A DNA stretch of 55,495 nt from Elusimicrobiota bacterium (GCA_016209035.1 JACQWX010000061.1:1-55495), one strand, 5' to 3'; positions 24,550 to 32,451 are shown, counted from the first letter of the stretch. Made by a program: numbers and translations. The notes: generated by a model not told the origin, from the sequence alone.

Positions 24550-25194
24550 TTACGACTGCGGAGCGGGCGTCGGCTGAGGGACAGGCTGCTGGACCTTCCT
24601 CAGTATCTCGTCGGCGCTTCGATGGGCGTCGCGGATGTCCCGCTCGGCGTCCCCGGAGTAGCGCGAAACGTCCCAGGCCTCCATGGAGAACCCGGCGCGG
24701 CGGATGTCCCACTCGGCCCAGCGGGCCTCGTTGGCGACCCAGCCGATCTCGCTTTCGCTCCAGGTGAAGGAGTCCTTGAACCTCCGGGCGGCTGAGACCA
24801 GGTTCGGGTCCGGCTGGGCGTTCATGGCGAGGCGGTCGGCGTCCATGCGGATCCGCTGCACGGCCCACGCCAGGTCCCGCAGGTTCCACACCACGCGGTT
24901 GAGGTCGCTGCGGAAGAATGGGTCGTTGGACGGCTGGTAGCGCTGCGCGCGCCTCCGGATGTCCGAGAGGTCGAAGCGCAGCCTCTGGGCGGTCCACTGC
25001 AGGCCCCGCGTGTCCGAGGCGAGCCTGTCGAGGTCCGAGGCGGCGGCTGCGTTCCTGGCCTGAACCTGCTCGACCCGCGTCGCCAGGATTTGGGCGCGCA
25101 GGCCCGTGATGGCGGCTTCGAAGTTCGGCAGGGCGAGCTCGGCGCCGTGAGAGACGGCGGCGAGTGAGACAATCAGCGTCACGACGTGCGTCAT
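24550..25194 (-). CDS. exported helical protein of unknown function
   Basis: 214 residues. A short signal peptide (MTHVVTLIVSLAAVSHG) precedes an all-helical body rich in Arg, Asp, Trp and Ala (LQWTAQRLRFDLSDI, VVWNLRDLAWAVQRIRMDADRL) and a Pro/Gln tail (QQPVPQPTPAPQS). Three regularly spaced Trp/Arg helices suggest a repeated helical bundle. ATG 25194 overlaps the stop of the receiver-kinase gene, with AGGAGG just upstream, so the two are co-translated. A periplasmic partner of that kinase pathway is possible, but this is inference only. Confidence 0.7.
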   Translation of the reverse strand: MTHVVTLIVSLAAVSHGAELALPNFEAAITGLRAQILATRVEQVQARNAAAASDLDRLASDTRGLQWTAQRLRFDLSDIRRRAQRYQPSNDPFFRSDLNRVVWNLRDLAWAVQRIRMDADRLAMNAQPDPNLVSAARRFKDSFTWSESEIGWVANEARWAEWDIRRAGFSMEAWDVSRYSGDAERDIRDAHRSADEILRKVQQPVPQPTPAPQS

Positions 25195-26384
25195 GGGTGA
25201 CCTCCTGTGGGTTGGGCCGCGGGGCCCTCGGGATCGGGAGACAAGATGGCCGGCCGCAGGGACCTGACCAGAGGGATGGTGAAGAAGAAAGAGGAACCGG
25301 CGCCGAGCCGGGATTCGGCCCAGATGCGCCCGCCGTGCAGCTCGACGAGGGACCGCGCGATGTTCAGGCCCAGGCCCAGACCCCGGTTCTGCTGCTGGGC
25401 GTCCTCCTCCTGGTAGAAGCGGTCGAACACGCGGCTTAGGCCTTCGGGAGAGATGCCGACCCCCGTGTCCCGGACGCAGAAGCGCGCGTGGTCGCCCTCC
25501 CTATCGAGAGAAACGGTGATGGCGCCTCCCCCCGGGGTGAACTTCAGGGCGTTGCCGATGAGGTTGGAGAGGACCTGATGGACCCGGCCGTCGTCGGCCC
25601 ATATCCAGAGGTCTTCCTCCGCGGAGAGCTCGAGCTTGAGCGAAAGGCCTTTCCTCTCGGCCTCGAACCGCGCGTTCTCGACCGATTCCCCCGCGATGCG
25701 GACGGAGGACTCCTCCTCGCACCGGAGCTCCACCTTGTGCTGGGAGAGCCGGGTGGACTCGAGCAGCTCCTCGAGCAGGACCGAGAGCCTCTCGGCGTTC
25801 CTGTTGATGGATTCGAGGTTCCTGCGGAGCTCTTCGGGGTCGTGGCCCTGGGCGTTCTGCCGCAGGAGGAAGGTGCTGTAGCCGTAGACTACGGTCAGGG
25901 GGTTCTTGAGCTCGTGGGAGGCGTTCTGGATGAGCTGGGTCTTGGCCTCGAGCTGATGCTGGAGCTTCTCGACCAAGGAGGTCTTCTGCAGGAGGGTCTT
26001 CTTGAGCCTGTAGTGCTCCAGGCCCCGGCGCACGGCGGCGGCCAGGGCCTCCGGGTGCACGGGCTTGTTCAGGTAGTCGTAGGCCCCCTCGCGCAGGGCT
26101 TCGAGCGCGGAACCGACGGAGCCGTAGGCCGTGATGACGACCCCGACCGTGGTGGGGTCCGCCTTGCGCGCGGCCTCGAGGACGTCCAAGCCCGACATGT
26201 CCGGGAGCCTCAGGTCCGAGAGCACCATGCAGAAGTGCCTGGCCCCGATGAGACGGCAGGCCGCCGTGCCCGTGGAGGCCGAGACGGCCTCGCAGCCCAG
26301 GGGCTTCAAGGCGGCGCGCAGATAGCCGAGGGACTCCTCGTCGTCGTCGACGATCAGGATCGTCTCGGCGCAGCCCGCGTTCAT
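25191..26384 (-). CDS. receiver-histidine kinase (soluble hybrid)
   Basis: 397 residues. An N-terminal receiver (ILIVDDDEES, phospho-Asp in SDLRLPDMSG, Lys in LNKPVHP; residues about 8-122) is followed by a short coiled linker, a HisKA dimerisation domain with the phospho-His in NASHELKNPL (about residue 158), and a HATPase_c domain (NLIGNALKFTP, DTGVGIS, GLGLGLNIARSLVELHGG). There is no membrane segment or other sensor, so input probably arrives by phosphotransfer to the receiver. ATG 26384 is preferred over the adjoining TTG at 26387. An extended -10 (TGTTATAAT) at 26459-26464 on this strand gives a leader of about 70 nt containing two palindromes. Confidence 0.9.
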   Translation of the reverse strand: MNAGCAETILIVDDDEESLGYLRAALKPLGCEAVSASTGTAACRLIGARHFCMVLSDLRLPDMSGLDVLEAARKADPTTVGVVITAYGSVGSALEALREGAYDYLNKPVHPEALAAAVRRGLEHYRLKKTLLQKTSLVEKLQHQLEAKTQLIQNASHELKNPLTVVYGYSTFLLRQNAQGHDPEELRRNLESINRNAERLSVLLEELLESTRLSQHKVELRCEEESSVRIAGESVENARFEAERKGLSLKLELSAEEDLWIWADDGRVHQVLSNLIGNALKFTPGGGAITVSLDREGDHARFCVRDTGVGISPEGLSRVFDRFYQEEDAQQQNRGLGLGLNIARSLVELHGGRIWAESRLGAGSSFFFTIPLVRSLRPAILSPDPEGPAAQPTGGHP

Positions 26385-26458
26385 CAAGGTTATTGTGGGG
26401 CCCAGGGCCCTGTCCGGATAGGGTCCATGGACCCAAGCCCGTCTAGGACTTTGGTCCT

Positions 26459-26464
26459 ATTATA
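26459..26464 (-). promoter_or_regulatory. extended -10 of the receiver-kinase gene
   Basis: On the minus strand TGTTATAAT forms an extended -10; transcription would start near 26452. The leader contains TAGGAC/GTCCTA around 26443-26458 and the 14-nt palindrome GGGTCCATGGACCC at 26421-26434. Confidence 0.6.
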
Positions 26465-26472
26465 ACAATGGC

Positions 26473-26523
26473 GTCAGGCATTGCGCAACTTGCGCGAAAA
26501 GCGCAAGTTGCGCAATGCCTGAC
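26473..26523. repeat. 23-bp perfect stem-loop, REP/MITE-like or terminator
   Basis: Positions 26473-26495 pair perfectly with 26501-26523 around GAAAA; the core is GCATTGCGCAACTTGCGC. There is no adjoining U-tract, so a rho-independent terminator for the GT9 gene (which ends at 26550) is uncertain. TATAAT boxes point outward on both sides (26459-26464 minus, 26543-26548 plus). Confidence 0.8.
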
Positions 26524-26549
26524 ACCAGCGGAGGCTTTGTTGTATAATC

Positions 26550-27599
26550 CTACTCGTCCAAGCCGGGCGGGGATCGGCCTTCCGCCGGGAGGCGTCGGGC
26601 GAATTCCGAGCGCAGCGCGGCGTAGGCTTCCTCGACCGTGATGTCCCGGCAGGATGTCCAACTCCGGGAGACCAGGCCGATGTGCCGCGGTCCGCGAGGC
26701 CGCCACACCTTGTCGGCGTACCCGGAGTAGAAGCCGAAGGTGGGGGTCCCGACCGCGGCGGCCAGATGCATGGTGCCGGTGGCGTTGACGACGCAGAGGT
26801 CGAACGGACGGAGCACCGCGGCGGTGACGCCGATGGAGGCCGGCCCGATGAGGGGGACGGCGACGCTCAAGCCCGCGAGGATGCCCCGGACCCGCGCCTC
26901 CTCGCCGGGGCCGGCGAGGTAGACGAGGCGGACGTCTTGTTCTTTGAGCAGGAGGTCGGTCAGGGCCGCGAACTTCTCCTGGGGCCAACGGTGGTCGAAT
27001 TTCTTGAAGTTGCCCGGGTGGATGAGGACGTTGAGCTTGTCCGGGAGGATGCCGGCTTCGATCAGGAGCCAGCCGGCGGCCTTCTCGTGGGCGGACGTAA
27101 GGGAGAGCTCGGTCCGCTCGTCGAATTCCCCGCCGAAGGCGGCGGCGAGGCGACGGTAGCGGTCGAGCATGTGCTCCGCAAGGCCTGGCGCTTCGACCTG
27201 CCTGGTGAAGGCGCGGTCGAGCCGGCCCTTCTTGAAGGAGAGTCTGACCCGGGCCCGGGCGAGGGCGGCGAGGGCCGCGGAGGTCTTGGAGAAGGAGGGG
27301 TTCAAATCGACGAGGAGGTCCCAGGACCGGCCGAGGAGCGCGGCGGCCAGGCGGGCCGCGGCCATGGGCCGGTAGAATCCGCGCAGGACGGCGACCTCGT
27401 CGACGAAGGGGATGAGCCCGGCCGTGTCGGCGCAGGGTTCGCTGGTGACGAGGAGGATGCGGGCGTCGGGGAAAGCCCGGCGCAGAGAGCGCAGGAGGGG
27501 GGTCGAGACGATGAGGTCCCCGACCCTGCCGATCCAGAGGGCCGCGACGTTCTGGACCTGCTTCGCGGGCCCGGAGACCGCCGCATCGGGTCCGAGCAT
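26550..27599 (-). CDS. glycosyltransferase family 9 (heptosyltransferase-like)
   Basis: A 349-residue GT9 protein related to ADP-heptose:LPS heptosyltransferases. It shows an N-terminal Rossmann start (ALWIGRVGDLIVSTPLLRSLRRAFPDARILLV), a central VLIHPGNFKKFDHRWPQEKFAALTD-like segment with the HPG motif, and a C-terminal nucleotide-binding region (DLCVVNATGTMHLAAAVGTPTFGFYSG). It probably adds a sugar to a surface glycolipid. Specificity cannot be told from sequence. It is a single gene, divergent from efp, with overlapping -10 boxes; no ribosome site precedes ATG 27599. Confidence 0.88.
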   Translation of the reverse strand: MLGPDAAVSGPAKQVQNVAALWIGRVGDLIVSTPLLRSLRRAFPDARILLVTSEPCADTAGLIPFVDEVAVLRGFYRPMAAARLAAALLGRSWDLLVDLNPSFSKTSAALAALARARVRLSFKKGRLDRAFTRQVEAPGLAEHMLDRYRRLAAAFGGEFDERTELSLTSAHEKAAGWLLIEAGILPDKLNVLIHPGNFKKFDHRWPQEKFAALTDLLLKEQDVRLVYLAGPGEEARVRGILAGLSVAVPLIGPASIGVTAAVLRPFDLCVVNATGTMHLAAAVGTPTFGFYSGYADKVWRPRGPRHIGLVSRSWTSCRDITVEEAYAALRSEFARRLPAEGRSPPGLDE

Positions 27600-27602
27600 G
27601 GG

Positions 27603-27611
27603 ATTATAGTA
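27603..27611. promoter_or_regulatory. overlapping divergent -10 boxes (GT9 / efp)
   Basis: On the minus strand TATAAT (27603-27608) or TACTAT (27606-27611) serves the GT9 gene, placing the start at or next to its ATG. On the plus strand TATAGT (27605-27610) serves efp, with a leader of about 16 nt. The two polymerases could not bind at once. Confidence 0.55.
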
Positions 27612-27633
27612 TCAAACGGGGTGATTGTAATAA

Positions 27634-28197
27634 ATGATTACGACAGCTGAGCTGAGGGCGGGAGTCGTCATCGAGGACGACGGACAGTGGTTCGAGGTGC
27701 TGCATGCCCAGCACCACCGCAAGTCGCAGGCCGCGGCCGTCTACCGGGCTACGCTGAAGAACCTCAACACCGGCGGCGTGGTGGAGAAATCCTACTCGTC
27801 GGGCACGAAGTTCAAGGAGATCCCGGTCAACCGCCGGGAGAAGACCTACATCTACGATGAGGGCGAGAACGGCGTGTTCATGGACCTCGAGACCTACGAG
27901 CAGGTCTCCTTCCCCAAGTCGAAGCTGGGGGGTCAGGCGAGCTTCCTGCGCGAGAACATGCAGGTGCTCGGGGTCTACATCAACGGGGTGCTCGCGGCCA
28001 TCGAGCTCCCGCCCAACGTGGTCCTGACCGTGGTCTCGACCGTCCCGGGCGTCAAGGGCGACTCGGTCTCCAACCTGGTCAAGCCGGCGACTCTCGACAC
28101 GGGGCTGGAGATCAATGTCCCGCTCTTCATCAAGGAGGGCGACAAGGTCAGGGTCGACACCAGGAACGGGCAGTACGTGGAGCGAGTCAAGGAGTGA
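27634..28197 (+). CDS. efp: translation elongation factor P
   Basis: A 187-residue EF-P that relieves ribosome stalling at polyproline. All three beta-barrel domains are recognisable (RAGVVIEDDGQWFEVLHAQ; YIYDEGENGVFMDLETYEQV; the C-terminal signature GLEINVPLFIKEGDKVRVDTRNGQYVERV in outline). The tip of domain I, where Lys34 is usually modified, reads HHRKSQAAA in place of the usual KPGKG; depending on alignment the modified position is Lys30 or a Gln. The stop overlaps the GTG of the HAD gene (GTGA). Confidence 0.95.
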   Translation: MITTAELRAGVVIEDDGQWFEVLHAQHHRKSQAAAVYRATLKNLNTGGVVEKSYSSGTKFKEIPVNRREKTYIYDEGENGVFMDLETYEQVSFPKSKLGGQASFLRENMQVLGVYINGVLAAIELPPNVVLTVVSTVPGVKGDSVSNLVKPATLDTGLEINVPLFIKEGDKVRVDTRNGQYVERVKE

Positions 28198-28889
28198 TCC
28201 GGGCCGTCATCTTCGACATCGACAACACCCTCACCGACTTCATGCGCATGAAGCGGGCGGCGGTCGATTCCGCCGTGGACGCCATGATCGGCGCGGCGCT
28301 CACCACCGAGAAGACGGCGATGGTCGAGAAGGTCTTCGAGATATACTGGAAGGACGGCGTCGAAGACCAGAGGAGCCTCGACAAGGTGCTGCTCGAGGGG
28401 CTCGGCCGCATCGACTACAAGATCCTGGCCGCCGGCATCCTGGGCTACCGCCGGGCCAAGGCCGGCGCCATGACCCTCTACCCGCGCGTCGAGATGACCC
28501 TGATCGAGCTCACGCGCATGGGCGTCAGGATGGCCGCGGTGTCGGACGCCCCGCGCCTGGAGGCGTGGCTGAGGGTGGTGGGCCTGGGACTGCACCATTT
28601 CTTCGACCGCGTGGTCACGGCCGAGGATGTGGGCGCGACCAAGCCGGCTCCCGCGCCCTTCCGCAAGGCCCTCGAGTTCCTCCAGTCCAAGCCCGCCCAG
28701 ACCCTGATGGTCGGCGACTGGGTGGAGCGCGACATCGCCGGGGCCAAGCGCCTCCATATCCGCACGGCTTGGGCCAAGTACGGCGACACCCACGACACCA
28801 AGGACTCCGGAGCCGAGTTCGTGCTCGAGGACATCCACCAGCTGGTGGACATCATCCGCAAGGAGAACGGCGTGCGCGCCGGGGCATGA
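28194..28889 (+). CDS. HAD-superfamily phosphatase
   Basis: A 231-residue HAD hydrolase. Motif I is FDIDNTLTDF, motif II is AVSDAP, the motif III Lys is in GATKPAPAPF, and motif IV is VGDWVERDIAGA, with a helical cap domain (about residues 20-90) between motifs I and II. All catalytic parts are present, in contrast to the shrunken HAD at 4542. Substrate unknown. It begins at GTG 28194 inside the efp stop, and its own stop overlaps the protease ATG (ATGA), so efp-HAD-protease form one unit. Confidence 0.88.
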   Translation: MIRAVIFDIDNTLTDFMRMKRAAVDSAVDAMIGAALTTEKTAMVEKVFEIYWKDGVEDQRSLDKVLLEGLGRIDYKILAAGILGYRRAKAGAMTLYPRVEMTLIELTRMGVRMAAVSDAPRLEAWLRVVGLGLHHFFDRVVTAEDVGATKPAPAPFRKALEFLQSKPAQTLMVGDWVERDIAGAKRLHIRTAWAKYGDTHDTKDSGAEFVLEDIHQLVDIIRKENGVRAGA

Positions 28890-30466
28890 AAAAAGTCCTG
28901 GGGGGCTTGCTGCTGGCAGGTCTCCTGTCGGCTCCAGCCTGCGCCATCCCCATCGAGAAGATGTTCAGCGTGGCGGACGGCAGGCCGGTCGAGGTGGTGG
29001 CGGGACAGGCCCTGGTGAGGTTCTCGTCCCATTCCTATCAGTCAAAGGACCACGGCGAGGTCGCGGGGACCGGCTGGCGCCTGGTGGTCCTGTCGTCCGG
29101 CATGAAGGTGGCGGAGGGCTTGGCCTGGCTCAAGACCCTCCCGGGCGTGCTGGACGTCGAGCCCAACCATGTCCTGCGGACCACCCGGATGCCAAGCGAC
29201 CCGCTGGCTTCCTCTCAGTACGCCCTCCAGCGGGTCAACGCTTTCGGCGCTTGGGAGTACGATACCGGCGGGACCTCGCGGGTCACGGTCGCGGTCATCG
29301 ATACCGGCATCGACGGCTCCCACCCTGACCTGAGCGGCAAGCTCACTAGCACGAGCCAGTTCTACGATCCTGACAACAGCGACGGCGACCAGACAGGGGT
29401 CAATCAGCCTCCGACCCCTGCCTGCAACCACGCGACCCGCGTGGCCGGGGTCGCGGCCGCGTACACGGACAACGGCCTCGGGATCGCCGGGATGTCGTGG
29501 GGGGGGGGGCTGATCTCTCTGAAGGTCTTCGAGGACAACGACTGCGGCTTGACCGAGAGCGGCTGCGAAGGCGCGACATGCGCCACCTCGGTCCCCGTCG
29601 TGGTCAATGCCATCAACTACGCCAGGGGCCTCCATAACACCGCGGGCATCGGCAAGGTCGTCATCAACATGAGCATCGGCGATTCGGTGAACTGCCCCGG
29701 GCCCCTTCAGGCCGCGATCACCAACGCGGTGAACGCCGGCGTCCTGGTGGTGGCCTCGGCCGGCAACGACGGCAACGCCGTGATGTCGCCCGCCAACTGC
29801 TCCGGCGTCGTCCCGGTGGGCGCGACCGACCAGTCCGACGCGGTCGCTTCCTTCTCCTCGCGGGGGGTCGCGCTCGCGGCCAACGGGCTGGTGGCGCCCG
29901 GGGTGGGCGTCCTGACCACCACGCTGAACAACGACTACGCCGGCGCGACGGGAACGTCTTTCTCCGCGCCCATGGTGGCGGGGGCAGCTGCGCTCGTCTG
30001 GTCGGCCCGGCCGGATTTCACGGCCTCCCAGGTCAAGGACACCTTGAGGAACTCGGCGGACAACATCGGCGTCTCTGCCCTCGGCGCGGGCTCGGGCGCG
30101 CAAACGGGGGGCCGGGCCATGGGAGAGACCTCGGGCGCGGGCCGGCTCAACGCCTTCCGGGCGCTGCGCCTGGCGGTGCGGGGCACGCTCTCGGATTTCG
30201 AGGGGGACCAGAAGGCCATCGCCTTCCCCAACCCTTTCCGGTTCAGCCAGGACAGCCAGGTGACGCTTACCATCCCGACGGCCGTACAGGGGGGGCGCTC
30301 AGTCATCAAGGTGTACAACGCGGCCGGCGTCTTCGTCAGGGAGTTGAGCGGCACGACCTGGGACGGGAAGAACGCGGCGGGCCAGCGGGTGGTTTCGGGC
30401 GTCTACACCTTCGTGGTGACCACGGACAAGGGGACCGCGCTCGGGCGGCTGACGGTCGTCCGGTAG
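28886..30466 (+). CDS. secreted subtilisin-like serine protease (S8)
   Basis: 526 residues. Signal peptide (MKKVLGGLLLAGLLSAPACA), inhibitor-like propeptide (about 30-105), then an S8 catalytic domain with Asp139 (VIDTGIDGSHPDL), His182 (NHATRVAGVAAA) and Ser358 (GTSFSAPMVAG); the oxyanion Asn lies in ASAGNDG. A C-terminal FlgD/Ig-like module (IKVYNAAGVFVREL, WDGKNAAGQRV, SGVYTFVV) resembles C-terminal domains seen on secreted proteins of several diderm phyla. Cys residues in the GC-rich inserts (DCGLTESGC, ATC) could form disulfides. Probably exported and self-activated. ATG 28886 overlaps the HAD stop. Confidence 0.92.
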   Translation: MKKVLGGLLLAGLLSAPACAIPIEKMFSVADGRPVEVVAGQALVRFSSHSYQSKDHGEVAGTGWRLVVLSSGMKVAEGLAWLKTLPGVLDVEPNHVLRTTRMPSDPLASSQYALQRVNAFGAWEYDTGGTSRVTVAVIDTGIDGSHPDLSGKLTSTSQFYDPDNSDGDQTGVNQPPTPACNHATRVAGVAAAYTDNGLGIAGMSWGGGLISLKVFEDNDCGLTESGCEGATCATSVPVVVNAINYARGLHNTAGIGKVVINMSIGDSVNCPGPLQAAITNAVNAGVLVVASAGNDGNAVMSPANCSGVVPVGATDQSDAVASFSSRGVALAANGLVAPGVGVLTTTLNNDYAGATGTSFSAPMVAGAAALVWSARPDFTASQVKDTLRNSADNIGVSALGAGSGAQTGGRAMGETSGAGRLNAFRALRLAVRGTLSDFEGDQKAIAFPNPFRFSQDSQVTLTIPTAVQGGRSVIKVYNAAGVFVRELSGTTWDGKNAAGQRVVSGVYTFVVTTDKGTALGRLTVVR

Positions 30467-30767
30467 GAGGCTCGACATCACCGGGTCTTCTGGCCGGTCC
30501 TGAAGATGCCAAGCGTCGGCAGGCATCCTCGACCTCACCCGTTTCCCGGCGGGCTTGAATTTGGCGGAGCGCATCAAGCCCACCTCGATGCCTGCGGGTC
30601 GTGCCCCGGCTGAAAATCATTCGGAGCTCCGGACAAATAAATCATTGCGATGATTGCGCTTCTGCATTTGTTGTGATGGCGCCATCAATGCCATCTTGGA
30701 GGCCCGCCGGCCCTGCCCTCAAGTCACCCGGTCAAAAACTGGGGTAAGGTCGAGCAGGTCTCTCCCC
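30467..30767. other. about 300-bp gap with no gene seen
   Basis: No frame in this gap looks coding. It contains weak inverted repeats (GATGCC/GGCATC near 30507-30530; AATCAT/ATGATT near 30643-30658) and AT-richer DNA at 30615-30665. It separates the protease unit from the toxin-antitoxin region and may hold decayed sequence, but I see nothing identifiable. Confidence 0.5.
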
Positions 30768-30796
30768 TTGACGCCGCAGGCAAGGCGGTGTATAGT
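30768..30796 (+). promoter_or_regulatory. sigma70-type promoter of the RHH-PIN module
   Basis: TTGACG (30768-30773), a 17-bp spacer and TATAGT (30791-30796). The start 7 nt on falls on the A of ATG 30803, so the mRNA should be leaderless. Confidence 0.75.
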
Positions 30797-30802
30797 ATAT
30801 GT

Positions 30803-31027
30803 ATGGTCCGTACTCAGATTTTCCTCACCCGGCAGGAATACGAGCAGCTCAAGCGCCTGGCCCGGCTCAAAGGGCAGAGCTATTCTTCCATCCTTCGCGG
30901 CTACCTGGACCAGGCGCTCGGGATATCCTCCCACCAGGAATTCCTCGACGCCCTGGATGAAGTCGCGGGGTCCGTGCCCCGCGACAGCCTCAGCCGCAGT
31001 GTGCGCAAGTCCAGGACCCTGTGGTAA
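30803..31027 (+). CDS. ribbon-helix-helix antitoxin
   Basis: A 74-residue CopG/RHH-type protein (VRTQIFLTRQEYEQLKRLARLKGQSYSSILRGYLDQAL in outline, strand then two helices), the usual DNA-binding half of a VapBC-like module. Its C-terminal part (DALDEVAGSVPRDSL) would wrap the toxin. The gene ends 7 nt inside the PIN toxin gene. ATG 30803 matches the predicted transcription start; an upstream in-frame GTG at 30788 lies within the promoter and is rejected. Autorepression at its own promoter is expected for the family. Confidence 0.85.
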   Translation: MVRTQIFLTRQEYEQLKRLARLKGQSYSSILRGYLDQALGISSHQEFLDALDEVAGSVPRDSLSRSVRKSRTLW

Positions 31028-31470
31028 GGATACTCTTCGACACCAGCGCCGCCATCGGCCTCCTGGAGGCCGGCCCGAGGAACGAGATACTCCTCGGCAT
31101 GGCCAGGGACATGGACCCCGAGGCCGAGCGCTTGTACTGCGCCGTGACGTCCCTGGAGCTGTGCATCGGGGAGCATCCCACGACCGCCAAGGCCCTCAAA
31201 TTGCTCTCTACCATGCGCTGCGTCCCGCTGGACGACGCTTTGGCGCAGAGGGCCGGCCGGCTCCTGTCGTCATCATTCGGGAAGAAACGCAGGCAGATAC
31301 CCGACGCCATCATCGCCTCAACCGCGCTGCAGGAGGACGCCTGGCTCTGGACTCTCAACGAGCGGGACTTCGCCGGCTTGCGGGACTTAAGGATGTTCTC
31401 TCTCGAGTTGCCCGGACCGCTGAAGAGACTGGATGTCCGCGACGTTCGTGACAAGCGTGACAGGATGTGA
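31021..31470 (+). CDS. PIN-domain toxin (VapC-like)
   Basis: A 149-residue PIN-domain ribonuclease. Acidic active-site residues lie in FDTSAAIGLL, TSLELCIGE, QIPDAIIAS and NERDFAG. It starts at GTG 31021, overlapping the antitoxin. Its last residues (DVRDVRDKRDRM) do not belong to the PIN fold and match the tail of the next antitoxin (GRDVRDKRDRA) at both protein and DNA level, suggesting recombination between neighbouring modules. Confidence 0.85.
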   Translation: MVRILFDTSAAIGLLEAGPRNEILLGMARDMDPEAERLYCAVTSLELCIGEHPTTAKALKLLSTMRCVPLDDALAQRAGRLLSSSFGKKRRQIPDAIIASTALQEDAWLWTLNERDFAGLRDLRMFSLELPGPLKRLDVRDVRDKRDRM

Positions 31471-31474
31471 TCCT
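31438..31474 (+). repeat. 37-bp direct repeat, copy 1 (toxin tail)
   Basis: 31 of 37 bases match 31696-31732, in the same reading frame (RDVRDKRDR) and through the stop codon plus the GATCCT that begins the second toxin gene. Confidence 0.75.
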
Positions 31475-31518
31475 TTTTCGGCTTACAATATCAATATCGA
31501 TATGCCGGGAGTAAGAAT

Positions 31519-31728
31519 ATGACCCGTGTCACCGTCTCGAGCAAATTCCAGATCGTCATCCCCAAGGAGATCCGGGGGCAGGCCCATCTGAAGAAGGGGG
31601 AAAGACTCGTCGCCTTGTTCAAAGACGGCGTCATCACTCTCGTTCCCGAACACCCGCTGAAGTCCCTCCGCGGGGCGTTCCCCGGCATGGACGGCCGCGA
31701 CGTCCGCGACAAGCGGGACCGGGCGTGA
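31519..31728 (+). CDS. AbrB-family antitoxin (VapB-like)
   Basis: A 69-residue swapped-hairpin AbrB/SpoVT-type DNA-binding protein (VTVSSKFQIVIPKEIRGQAHLKKGERL), followed by a short toxin-binding tail ending GRDVRDKRDRA. It overlaps the following PIN toxin (GTG 31725). It forms a second toxin-antitoxin pair directly after the RHH-PIN pair, so the two modules sit in tandem. Confidence 0.85.
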   Translation: MTRVTVSSKFQIVIPKEIRGQAHLKKGERLVALFKDGVITLVPEHPLKSLRGAFPGMDGRDVRDKRDRA

Positions 31729-31732
31729 TCCT
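31696..31732 (+). repeat. 37-bp direct repeat, copy 2 (antitoxin tail)
   Basis: Partner of 31438-31474. Here it spans the antitoxin C-terminus, its stop, and the first codons of the second PIN toxin, which is probably its original setting. Confidence 0.75.
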
Positions 31733-32090
31733 CCTCGATTCCTCGGTCTGGATCGAGTATCTTGCGGGCGGTGCGAAGGCCGCGCGCCTGGAAAGCTTCC
31801 TGGACCGGCCGCAGGACATCCTGACTCCCACGGTCGTCCTGTACGAGGTCTACAAGAAGCTCAAGCGCGAGAAAGGCGAGGAGGCTGCGGTGACCGCCGT
31901 TGCTCAACTCACGCGCACGCGCATCATCTCTTTGGACGAGCATGACGCCCTCTGCGCGGCTGACATCAGCCTGGAATACGACATCCCCATGGCGGACGCG
32001 ATGGTGGCGGCCGCCGCGAGGACCTTCGGGGCAAGAGTGCTCACCATGGACGCCGATTTCGCGAAGATACCGTGGGCTGAGGCGCTCTGA
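31725..32090 (+). CDS. vapC: PIN-domain toxin VapC
   Basis: A 121-residue PIN-domain endoribonuclease. Acidic residues are in LLDSSVWIEYL, VVLYEVYKKL, IPMADAMVAAAA and TMDADFAKI. Length and motif spacing are typical of VapC. It starts at GTG 31725, overlapping the AbrB-type antitoxin, and is followed within 10 bp by the DUF192 gene. Confidence 0.88.
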   Translation: MILLDSSVWIEYLAGGAKAARLESFLDRPQDILTPTVVLYEVYKKLKREKGEEAAVTAVAQLTRTRIISLDEHDALCAADISLEYDIPMADAMVAAAARTFGARVLTMDADFAKIPWAEAL

Positions 32091-32100
32091 GGGACATCCT

Positions 32101-32451
32101 TTGACCGCCCATAATCTCACCAAGGGCCGGGTCATCGCCGCCCGGGTGATCAAGGCCGAGTCCCTGCGCGACCGGATGCGGGGGCTCCTCGGCCGCGACT
32201 CCATGGCCGCAGACGAGGGGCTCTGGATCGCGCCCTGCCCGCAGATCCACACCTTCTTCATGCGGTTCGCCATCGACGTGGTGTTCCTGGACCGGGAGCT
32301 CCGGGTCGTGCGCGTGGCCGAGGACTTGGGGCCCTGGAGGCTCTGCCCCTGGCTGCCCTGGGACCTGAGCGCCCACAGCGTGCTCGAGCTCAAGGGAGGC
32401 GTGCTGAAGGGCTCGGTCCGCGTCGGCGACAGGATCGAGTTCCGCGGGTAG
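32101..32451 (+). CDS. DUF192 family protein
   Basis: A 116-residue DUF192 protein (SLRDRMRGLLGRDSM, IHTFFMRFAIDVVFLDRELRVV, AHSVLELKGG), a small beta-rich family usually found outside the cytoplasm or near secretion genes and without an assigned reaction. No signal peptide is visible here. It starts at TTG 32101 with GAGGG about 8 nt upstream; no ATG or GTG fits the conserved N-terminus. Confidence 0.8.
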   Translation: MTAHNLTKGRVIAARVIKAESLRDRMRGLLGRDSMAADEGLWIAPCPQIHTFFMRFAIDVVFLDRELRVVRVAEDLGPWRLCPWLPWDLSAHSVLELKGGVLKGSVRVGDRIEFRG

